Shown one piece after another: positions 7,436-12,360 of a DNA stretch of 16,977 nucleotides. A program made the translations under genes and the position numbers. The notes under the pieces were generated by a model, which saw only the letters and a list, made by a program, of their open reading frames with translations, searched no databases and was not told the DNA's origin. Each line of letters begins with the position of its first letter. Position 1 is the first letter of the stretch. Source of the stretch: an uncultured Paracoccaceae bacterium (GTDB taxonomy: Bacteria > Pseudomonadota > Alphaproteobacteria > Rhodobacterales > Rhodobacteraceae); assembly GCA_937907485.1 (NCBI GenBank), contig CALESR010000262.1, positions 1 to 16,977 on the forward strand, given 5' to 3'.

Positions 7436-7554
7436 CCCAGCACCGCCCCGACGACGAGCGTCGCCCACAGCAGGCCAAACAGGCAGCAGGCGGCGATCAG
7501 GTCGCTCAGCCACTGGCGATCGAGCACCCGCAGCGCCCGCAGGATCATCCTCAT
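7432..7554 (-). CDS. 40-residue single-span membrane peptide
   Basis: A short ORF, ATG 7554 to TGA 7432. A basic N-terminus (MRMILRALRVLDRQWLSD) precedes one hydrophobic segment of about 22 residues (LIAACCLFGLLWATLVVGAV), ending in Gly. Both ends overlap neighbours by 4 nt in ATGA style, which is the main argument that it is translated. It has no Cys pair or cleavage site typical of a signal peptide, so it is most likely an inner-membrane peptide. A role in superinfection control or as a small modulator of a host membrane protein is only a guess. Confidence 0.62.
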   Translation of the reverse strand: MRMILRALRVLDRQWLSDLIAACCLFGLLWATLVVGAVLG

Positions 7555-7880
7555 GCGTCATCTCCATCATCAAGGATTGCGTTGATCAGATTGTCGTCCA
7601 GCACCACCGCCAGCAGCCGATGCGCCAGCCGTGCCGCCGTGGTGCCCCGCGCCCGCGCCGCCTTGTCCAGCCACTCGCAAAGCTCGGGCGACAGGGTGAT
7701 CGGCAGCACCGGCGCTTGCCGCGCCACCCACAGCCAGCTGCGCACGCTGTGGGGCGTGACCGGTGCGTCGGGGCTCTCGGCGTTGATCGCCTCGACGATC
7801 TCGCGCACGCTGCGCCCGCGGGCTTCCAGCCCCCGCGCCGCGGCCCCGCGCGATTGGTATCCCAGACAGGGCTTGGCCAT
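7551..7880 (-). CDS. small DNA-binding phage protein (HTH plus possible ribbon-helix-helix)
   Basis: 109 residues from ATG 7880, where TGATG overlaps the stop of the antisense candidate at 7880-8248. A longer in-frame start at 7904 is less likely. Residues about 5-50 look like an HTH (YQSRGAAARGLEARGRSVREIVEAIN, PVTPHSVRSWLWVAR). Residues about 60-100 (LPITLSPELCEWLDKAARARGTTAARLAHRLLAVVLDD) have a beta strand followed by two helices, as in ribbon-helix-helix or CopG-like domains. The tail is acidic (DDGDDA). It probably regulates the early operon. The domain split is read by eye, not verified. Confidence 0.74.
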   Translation of the reverse strand: MAKPCLGYQSRGAAARGLEARGRSVREIVEAINAESPDAPVTPHSVRSWLWVARQAPVLPITLSPELCEWLDKAARARGTTAARLAHRLLAVVLDDNLINAILDDGDDA

Positions 7881-8248
7881 CACGCATCGCCTCTCGGCGG
7901 GCACCGGCGCGAGGGAGCTTCCCCCCGCGCCGGGCCACTCCTACCATCCGTTGCGCCAACAACCGGAAGGGACGGAGCCGAAGATGAGCGAACATCCAGT
8001 CTACCTGTCGTCGCTGTTTGCGCCGATCCGTGTCGAATGGTCTGCGGAGCGATCAGAACTCGCCGTGATCGGAACGATACAGCTTGGGGCAGACGGCCCT
8101 CAGCGCTCGGGCCTGCTTCTCTCTGGGGCAGCAGCACAAGAACTGATGCAACAGATGCGATCTCTGCTGGCGCATGTGGATGAAGGTGCAATAGGCCCCA
8201 GACCGCGCGATCTACAATAAAGCCCCACAAGTCGGACACCGCCCCCAT
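7880..8248 (-). CDS. candidate early ORF antisense to the 78-residue gene
   Basis: A 122-codon open frame fills the gap between two early genes. Its ATG at 8248 overlaps the upstream stop as TGATG, and its own TGA overlaps the next ATG in the same way. Both junctions share GCGTGATGG with two other junctions in the operon. Against it, the protein is low-complexity (Ser, Arg, Pro, Ala) after residue 45. Only about half of its third codon positions are G or C, unlike its neighbours, and a better-looking ORF lies on the opposite strand. It may be a remnant, a translational bridge, or a true overlapping gene. Only the N-terminus (VSDLWGFIVDRAVWGLLHLH) looks structured. Confidence 0.32.
   Translation of the reverse strand: MGAVSDLWGFIVDRAVWGLLHLHPHAPAEIASVASVLVLLPQREAGPSAEGRLPQAVSFRSRRVLIAPQTIRHGSAQTATTGRLDVRSSSAPSLPVVGATDGRSGPARGEAPSRRCPPRGDA
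7904..7933. repeat. strong inverted repeat between early genes
   Basis: CCGGCGCG (7904-7911) pairs with CGCGCCGG (7926-7933), an 8 bp perfect outer stem. GGGA/TCCC (7913-7916 / 7920-7923) gives an inner stem around a three-base loop. No T-run follows on either strand, so it is not a standard terminator. It lies about 50 bp upstream of the plus-strand 78-residue ORF, and just upstream of the leftward gene starting at 7880. It could be an operator or an RNA hairpin controlling one of them. Confidence 0.4.
7984..8220 (+). CDS. opposite-strand accessory ORF inside the early operon
   Basis: 78 residues starting at ATG 7984, with GGAG (7974-7977) 6 nt upstream. The protein looks real: strands IRVEWSAERSELAVIGTIQLG and RSGLLLS, then a helix GAAAQELMQQMRSLLAHVDE. 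A long in-frame extension upstream is antisense noise. The gene reads against all surrounding early genes. By eye, about half of its third codon positions are G or C, well below neighbouring genes, suggesting separate acquisition (a moron-type insertion). I do not recognise the family. Expression in the lysogen, when the leftward operon is repressed, would make sense of the orientation. Confidence 0.6.
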   Translation: MSEHPVYLSSLFAPIRVEWSAERSELAVIGTIQLGADGPQRSGLLLSGAAAQELMQQMRSLLAHVDEGAIGPRPRDLQ

Positions 8249-8820
8249 CACGCGACCCTCCGCTTGGCGGTGGGTCGGGCGATGCCGCCCTCGGCATAGA
8301 GGCCATCAAGGCGCTGCCAGTATTCGTGGATGGCGCTCTTCTTCGGGCAGCGGTCGCCAAAACGGCGCGCCCCGATCTTCGCTGCCTTCAGCGTGCTCAT
8401 CTGGCGGTGCTGGCGGGTCAGGAACTCCCTGACCTCCATATCGTCCCACCATGATGGCCGCCGCATGCTGGGCCAGATTGGCAGATGCGCCAGTCGCGCC
8501 AGAAAGGCCTCGTCGGGCGCGGGCAGCTCAGGCGCGCTGCGCCGAGCCAGCGCACGATACGCCCCTTCCAGTGCGGCGCTGCGCTCGGGCCGTCCGACCC
8601 CGGCAGGCCACGGCAGGTCGGCCGGCCAGTTCAGGTCAAACCACGCCAGCACCCGCTCGGCTGTCGCAGTGCGGCAATCGGCCCCATGCGTCAGCTTGTC
8701 AAAAAAACCGCCCTTTCCCAGCGCACGGCCCGAAATGGCATCCAGCGTCGTCGCTTCATGCGATGCCAGGGCGGCGGCCAGGCGCATCAGCGTTGCTGTC
8801 GTTTGTGACGCGGCCCCCAT
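8248..8820 (-). CDS. phage early protein with an N-terminal HTH-like region
   Basis: 190 residues from ATG 8820, which overlaps the preceding stop in TGATG; GTG 8823 is an alternative. Residues about 9-65 resemble a helix-turn-helix domain (TLMRLAAALASHEATTLDAISG, LGKGGFFDKLTHGADCRTATAERVLAWFDLNWP). The remainder is helical and rich in Trp and Arg (LPIWPSMRRPSWWDDMEVREFLTRQHRQMSTLKAAKIGARRFG) and ends basic (ARPTAKRRVA). The family is not recognised. As the second gene of the early transcript it may act in regulation or DNA modification control. The regulation idea rests only on the HTH-like pattern and position. Confidence 0.72.
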   Translation of the reverse strand: MGAASQTTATLMRLAAALASHEATTLDAISGRALGKGGFFDKLTHGADCRTATAERVLAWFDLNWPADLPWPAGVGRPERSAALEGAYRALARRSAPELPAPDEAFLARLAHLPIWPSMRRPSWWDDMEVREFLTRQHRQMSTLKAAKIGARRFGDRCPKKSAIHEYWQRLDGLYAEGGIARPTAKRRVA

Positions 8821-9098
8821 CACGCCGCCCCCTTCTTGAACTGGCGATGGTGCTCGTCCAGGCGGCGGAAATAGGCGTCATGGACAAACTCGCGCCCGGC
8901 GGCCTCGATCAGGCGTTCGCGCAGCGCCCGCCCGGCCACCCCGCGCGACTGGCCATAGCTGGCCTGCCGCGCATTGTTGGGGGTCACGCCATTCTCATTG
9001 CACCACTCGGTGAACGACGTGCCCCGCGCCCGGAACGCGCCGACAAGAATTTCGTGCAGAACCGAGCCCGGCTGGAGTTCTGGCGGCTTTTGTGACAT
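8820..9098 (-). CDS. first early gene: small HTH protein in the ner position
   Basis: 92 residues from ATG 9098, with TTGAGGAT about 5-10 nt upstream. Residues about 12-50 look like a DNA-binding unit (VLHEILVGAFRARGTSFTEWCNENGVTPNNARQASYG), followed by a long helix (VAGRALRERLIEAAGREFVHDAYFRRLDEHHRQF). In Mu the first early gene is ner, a small negative regulator that binds between the divergent repressor and early promoters. This protein has the same position, size and probable DNA-binding nature, but no clear sequence similarity to Ner that I can see. It faces the repressor gene across 88 bp containing two operator-like dyads. Confidence 0.77.
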   Translation of the reverse strand: MSQKPPELQPGSVLHEILVGAFRARGTSFTEWCNENGVTPNNARQASYGQSRGVAGRALRERLIEAAGREFVHDAYFRRLDEHHRQFKKGAA

Positions 9099-9122
9099 AC
9101 GATCCTCAAGGTTTGTCTTAGG

Positions 9123-9165
9123 TGCTCTTTTATATGGAGCAAGATGCGCTCTTTTTTAGAGAGCG
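9123..9165. promoter_or_regulatory. twin operator dyads between repressor and early genes
   Basis: Two dyads have identical geometry: TGCTC-N9-GAGCA (9123-9141) and CGCTC-N9-GAGCG (9147-9165). Their centres are 24 bp apart, just over two helical turns. They lie in the A+T-rich 88 bp between the divergent repressor (TTG 9187) and first early gene (ATG 9098). The sites are expected to bind the XRE/S24 repressor as two dimers; the first early protein could also use them. The second dyad touches a leftward -35-like TTGACG (complement of 9164-9169). A leftward -10-like TATAAA (complement of 9129-9134) lies inside the first. Confidence 0.72.
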
Positions 9166-9186
9166 TCAACATGGAATTGCGTAAAA
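9164..9186 (-). promoter_or_regulatory. possible -35 region of the leftward early promoter
   Basis: The complement of 9164-9169 is TTGACG, a near-consensus sigma-70 -35 box. At the normal 16-18 bp spacing the -10 candidates are poor (CATCTT or ATCTTG). The better TATAAA is 29 bp away, or pairs with an A-rich -35. The early promoter must lie in this intergenic region, but the exact boxes cannot be fixed by reading alone. No convincing rightward promoter for the repressor gene was found either. Confidence 0.35.
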
Positions 9187-9918
9187 TTGAGCGACAGTCC
9201 CGGGAAAAGGCTGGCATCGTTTCGAAAGTCACTCGCTGTAAGCCAGCGGGACTTTTCGGCTAGCCTGGGCGTTAGCCCTGGCCGTGTAGGGATGATAGAG
9301 ACAGACGCTTCGCCCCCATCACGCGCATTTCTTCAAAAGATATCAGACCGTTACCGGGTCAGTGCCGACTGGCTTTTGCATGGCACCGGCGATATGCTGC
9401 TGGCGGAAATGCCTGGCTTCGCAGGTCGGGCTGGCCGGATCGAACCGCCCGAACCGGGCAAACCCCTGAGCGGCGACTTCCGATTCGGATCTGAGGATTT
9501 CGCGATGATCCGCCGCATGGACCTCAGCGTTTCGGCGGGTTCCGGCCTTGTGCCGGTCGATGGCGGCGAGGCCGAAGCCCTTGCCTTCTCGCGCAGCTGG
9601 CTGTTGCGCAACCGCGTCAGCGCCGATCTGTCGGTTCTGGTCCGGGTCCAGGGCGACAGCATGGCACCCGGCATCCCGGATGGCGCACTGGTTCTGATCC
9701 ACTGCGCCGAACGCCAGATCGAAGGCGCGGGCATTTATGCCTTCAATCGCGGCGATGCCTCGTTCATCAAGCGCATCACCCCCGTCAGTCGCAAGCCGAT
9801 GGCATGGTTGATTTCTTCGGATAATCCCGCCTATCCTCCCGAGACCGTCAGCGGAGAGGCCCTAAACGAGATCAGGCCGGTCGGGCGTGTGCGGTGTGTG
9901 ATGACCACGCTGACTTGA
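9187..9918 (+). CDS. prophage repressor: XRE helix-turn-helix with LexA-type S24 peptidase
   Basis: 243 residues. The N-terminal HTH spans residues about 5-68 (RLASFRKSLAVSQRDFSASLGVSPGRVGMIETD). The C-terminal S24 peptidase has the nucleophile S158 in GDSMAPG and the general base K195 in SFIKRI. A likely Ala-Gly self-cleavage site is at A117-G118 (SVSAGSG). It is expected to hold the prophage silent and to be inactivated by RecA-dependent self-cleavage after DNA damage. Mu's own repressor lacks this domain. The only usual start in frame is TTG 9187, with a weak GGAA upstream; a stop lies at 9157. It diverges from the early operon across the two operator dyads. Confidence 0.9.
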   Translation: MSDSPGKRLASFRKSLAVSQRDFSASLGVSPGRVGMIETDASPPSRAFLQKISDRYRVSADWLLHGTGDMLLAEMPGFAGRAGRIEPPEPGKPLSGDFRFGSEDFAMIRRMDLSVSAGSGLVPVDGGEAEALAFSRSWLLRNRVSADLSVLVRVQGDSMAPGIPDGALVLIHCAERQIEGAGIYAFNRGDASFIKRITPVSRKPMAWLISSDNPAYPPETVSGEALNEIRPVGRVRCVMTTLT

Positions 9919-9937
9919 AACCTTTGGGAGGCGCGCC

Positions 9938-10132
9938 ATGCTCGGGATCATCTCTGTTATTCTCTACATCAACATCTTGGTCGGACTGGCAATGCTCGTT
10001 CGGGGTGTCTTTCGGGTTGTGGGTGGTGACCCGGAAAAGCGCGACTTGGGTCGCCGTGAGGTAGTACATGCGGTCGTCGGCGTGCCGGTAATGGTAATTA
10101 TTCTGCTCATGATTTCACCGTCTACCGTCTGA
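9938..10132 (+). CDS. 64-residue two-span membrane protein next to the repressor
   Basis: A small protein starting at ATG 9938, with GGGAGG about 7 nt upstream, 19 nt after the repressor stop and probably co-transcribed with it. The first span is residues 3-25 (GIISVILYINILVGLAMLV). A basic/acidic loop follows (GGDPEKRDLGRREVVH), and the second span is residues about 44-60 (AVVGVPVMVIILLMI). It should be made in the lysogen. Lysogenic conversion or superinfection exclusion is a reasonable guess from position and membrane nature, but there is no family match I can recall. Confidence 0.72.
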   Translation: MLGIISVILYINILVGLAMLVRGVFRVVGGDPEKRDLGRREVVHAVVGVPVMVIILLMISPSTV

Positions 10133-10136
10133 AAAC

Positions 10137-10253
10137 GCGTGTAGGTTTATGACCCCCTCCGGCTCAATCCGGCGGATTGATTGTTCATGCATTACATAAC
10201 GTTACATTGAACATACACGCTCCTCTCGGAACTTACCGCCCGCGTGTATGTTC
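10137..10253. repeat. three copies of GCGTGTAKGTTY, two forming a 12 bp inverted repeat
   Basis: GAACATACACGC (10209-10220) and GCGTGTATGTTC (10242-10253) are perfect inverted copies 21 bp apart. A third copy, GCGTGTAGGTTT (10137-10148), matches 10 of 12 positions in the second orientation. They lie between the 64-residue membrane gene and the pyrimidine-rich repeat tract. Binding sites for a phage protein (transposase, repressor or another regulator) are the likeliest explanation. The long loop and lack of a T-run argue against a terminator. Confidence 0.6.
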
Positions 10254-10327
10254 CGGCGCTCCTGCTGATTCGATTCCGCTGCTAAATGCCTTTGAAATCA
10301 GGCTTTAAGTCCCGTTGAAGCGTCGTT

Positions 10328-10474
10328 GGCCGCAACTCTCCCTGCAAGGGTTTCAGGCTTTTCTGCAACTTTGCCTGTCCCGCACCTCCAGTCTCTGCCA
10401 TCCCCGCAACCTACTGTTTTTCTGCCCTATTTGTCATAGCCCTTCCACATCCCCCCACTTCCGCCATCCCTGCA
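10328..10474. repeat. degenerate same-strand repeats, candidate transposase-binding sites of the left end
   Basis: Five related units share the core CYGC on the plus strand, at 10330, 10363, 10395, 10422 and 10461. Spacings are 33, 32, 27 and 39 bp. Clearest are CTTCCGCCATCCCTGCA (10458-10474) and TCTCTGCCATCCCCGCA (10392-10408), which differ at only four of 17 positions; TTTTTCTGCCCTATTTG and CTTTTCTGCAACTTTGC are more diverged. Read on the phage strand they end in GGCRGAAA, resembling the CGAAA end of MuA sites. A similar unit, CTGCCGCAATTTGCC, lies at 10589-10603. The alignment was done by eye. Confidence 0.5.
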
Positions 10475-10574
10475 GATATCGCTGTCAACGCACAGCCGCA
10501 AACAACATCCGCCTTGTCCACAGCTATTTTCCCTTTACAGGGTTACGCCGGTGGCTCACTATATCTAGTAAGAA

Positions 10575-10593
10575 CGGCAGAGAAGAACTGCCG
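10575..10593. repeat. dyad upstream of the ybjN-like gene
   Basis: CGGCAG (10575-10580) and CTGCCG (10588-10593) form a perfect 6 bp dyad with a 7 bp spacer, 70 bp before the ybjN-like start. Its right arm overlaps a unit resembling the phage-end repeats, so it may be part of the phage terminus rather than a host operator. Confidence 0.35.
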
Positions 10594-10662
10594 CAATTTG
10601 CCAAGGTCACTGTCTATGGTGGCCGAGGCGTCTGTTGAGGCTAGAACAGAGAAAGCCAGGAC

Positions 10663-11163
10663 ATGCCCTTGTCCGAGGATCTGCTGAGCGACGAGATCCA
10701 TCCGATCGACATCGTCGAGACTTTGGCCACGCATCACGCGTGGGAATTCGACCGTGTCGGGGACGACCAGATCGCCATGGCCGTCGAGGGTCAGTGGCGC
10801 AGCTATTCGCTGACGCTCGCCTGGTCGGGCCGCGACGAGACGCTGCGGCTGATCTGCACCTTCGAGATGGAGCCGCCGACCGCACGCATGGGCGAGCTCT
10901 ACGAAGTGCTCAATCTGGCCAATGACATGATGTGGTCGGGTGGCTTCAGCTATTGGCGGCCGCAGGGGTTGATGGTCTGGCGGTATGGCCTGCTGCTGAC
11001 CGGCGGCCAGATGGCGGCGCCCGAGCAGATCGACCAGATGATCCATGCCGCCGTCGCTGCCTGCGAGCGCTTCTATCCCGCCTTTCAACTGGTCGCCTGG
11101 GCCGACCGCGCCCCGGAAGAGGCGCTGAAACTGGCGATCAATCAGGCCTACGGGCGCGCCTGA
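10663..11163 (+). CDS. YbjN domain-containing protein
   Basis: 166 residues, the typical size for alphaproteobacterial YbjN-domain proteins. The features are an N-terminal helix (HPIDIVETLATHHAWEF), strands (QIAMAVEGQWRSYSLTLAW, TLRLICTFEMEPP), then MGELYEVLNLANDMMWSGGFSYW and LMVWRYGLLLTGG. These match the class I tertiary-like YbjN fold, related to type III secretion chaperones. The molecular role is not established. ATG 10663 has a weak AGGA upstream. It lies 55 bp before proC and reads the same way. The prophage end is close upstream, so its original promoter may have been separated from it. Confidence 0.86.
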   Translation: MPLSEDLLSDEIHPIDIVETLATHHAWEFDRVGDDQIAMAVEGQWRSYSLTLAWSGRDETLRLICTFEMEPPTARMGELYEVLNLANDMMWSGGFSYWRPQGLMVWRYGLLLTGGQMAAPEQIDQMIHAAVAACERFYPAFQLVAWADRAPEEALKLAINQAYGRA

Positions 11164-11218
11164 CCCCCTTTCCCCCGCGCCTTTGGGCCGCTAGGCTGGC
11201 GCCAAAACGGGGGACAGG

Positions 11219-12031
11219 ATGAACCGTGACGATCTGGTAAACCGCGGTCTGGTGCTGCTGGGCTGTGGCAAGATGGGCTCGGCCCTGCTGGAAGGCTGGC
11301 TGAACTCGGGTCTGCCTGCGACCTCGGTGCATGTGATCGAACCCCATCCGTCGGACTGGCTGCGCGCCAGCGGCGTGCATCTGAACCAGCCACTGCCGTC
11401 GTCGCCCGCGATGGCGCTGCTGGCGGTCAAGCCGCAGATGATGGGCGCCGCGCTGCCCGCGTTGCAGGCGCTGGGCGGCGGGGCGACGGTGTTTGTCTCG
11501 ATCGCGGCGGGCACGTCGATGGCCAGCATCGAAACCACCCTTGGCGCCGGAACCCCGGTGATCCGCGCGATGCCCAACACGCCCGCCGCGGTGGGCCGGG
11601 GCATCACGGCGCTGATCGGCAATGCGCGGGTGTCACCCGACGCGTTGGCGCTGGCCGAGGACCTGCTGGGCGCCGTGGGCCAGACCGTGCGCTTGCAACA
11701 AGAGGGCCAGATGGACGCGGTGACCGCGGTCTCTGGCTCGGGCCCGGCCTATGTGTTTCACCTGATCGAGGCGCTGGCCGCCGCTGGCACGGCGCAGGGC
11801 CTGCCCGAGGCTCTGGCGATGCAACTGGCCCGCGCCACCATCTGTGGCGCCGGCGAACTGGCGCATCAATCGGCCGAAAGCGCCGCGCAATTGCGCATCA
11901 ACGTCACCTCGCCCGGTGGCACCACCGCTGCCGCGCTGGGGGTGCTGATGGATCAGGAGACCGGCTTTCCCGCCCTGCTGGCCCGCGCCGTCAAGGCGGC
12001 CGCCGACCGCTCACGCGAGCTGGGCCAATGA
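11219..12031 (+). CDS. proC: pyrroline-5-carboxylate reductase
   Basis: 270 residues, the normal ProC length. It reduces 1-pyrroline-5-carboxylate to proline with NAD(P)H, the last step of proline synthesis, in the cytoplasm. Visible motifs are the Rossmann dinucleotide loop GCGKMG (15-20), the VKP motif (70-72), AMPNTP (117-122), and the P5CR signature region VSGSGPAYVF (171-180). TSPGGTT (230-236) lines the active site. ATG 11219 has GGGACAGG just upstream. The stop overlaps the next gene by 4 nt (ATGA), so translation of the two is probably coupled. Confidence 0.96.
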   Translation: MNRDDLVNRGLVLLGCGKMGSALLEGWLNSGLPATSVHVIEPHPSDWLRASGVHLNQPLPSSPAMALLAVKPQMMGAALPALQALGGGATVFVSIAAGTSMASIETTLGAGTPVIRAMPNTPAAVGRGITALIGNARVSPDALALAEDLLGAVGQTVRLQQEGQMDAVTAVSGSGPAYVFHLIEALAAAGTAQGLPEALAMQLARATICGAGELAHQSAESAAQLRINVTSPGGTTAAALGVLMDQETGFPALLARAVKAAADRSRELGQ

Positions 12032-12360
12032 TTTCGTTCGAGGATTTCCAGAAGGTTGATATCCGCGTCGGCACCGTCCTGACCTGCGAGCCTTTTCCGC
12101 AGGCGCGCAAACCGGCGTGGAAACTCAGTGTCGATTTCGGCCCCGAGATCGGCGTCAAGCGGTCGTCGGCGCAGATCACCGTGCATTACCAGCCGCAGGA
12201 CCTGATCGGCCGGCAGGTGTTGGGCGTGGTCAATTTCCCGCCCCGGCAGATCGGCCCCATGCTGTCCGAGGTGCTGGTGCTGGGGCTTTACGACGGGGCG
12301 GGCGCCGTGGTGGTCATCGGCCCCGAACGCGCCGTGCCCAATGGCGAAAGGCTGTGCTGA
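12028..12360 (+). CDS. CsaA-type tRNA-binding protein
   Basis: 110 residues, the standard length for the stand-alone tRNA-binding (EMAP/OB-fold) domain. The opening FEDFQKVDIRVGTVL, the middle RSSAQITVHYQPQDLIGRQVLGVVNFPPRQIG, and SEVLVLGLYD are family hallmarks. Relatives bind tRNA and, in Bacillus CsaA, have been linked to protein secretion chaperoning. The precise role here is unknown. ATG 12028 overlaps proC, and its TGA overlaps the next ATG (TGATG), so it sits in a tightly coupled three-gene unit. Confidence 0.92.
   Translation: MISFEDFQKVDIRVGTVLTCEPFPQARKPAWKLSVDFGPEIGVKRSSAQITVHYQPQDLIGRQVLGVVNFPPRQIGPMLSEVLVLGLYDGAGAVVVIGPERAVPNGERLC

Larger units (their letters stand above)
10133..10662. 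other. 530 bp non-coding region containing the probable phage left end
   Basis: No convincing gene is present. The region holds a 12 bp inverted repeat with a third partial copy (10137-10253), a repeat TCAGGCTTT at 10298-10306 and 10353-10361, and a pyrimidine-rich tract with degenerate repeats (10328-10474). It also has a dyad CGGCAG-N7-CTGCCG (10575-10593) just upstream of the chromosomal ybjN-like gene. The Mu-like left end should be here, because the repressor is the first phage gene from that end. The junction cannot be fixed without the other end or an empty site. Confidence 0.7.
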
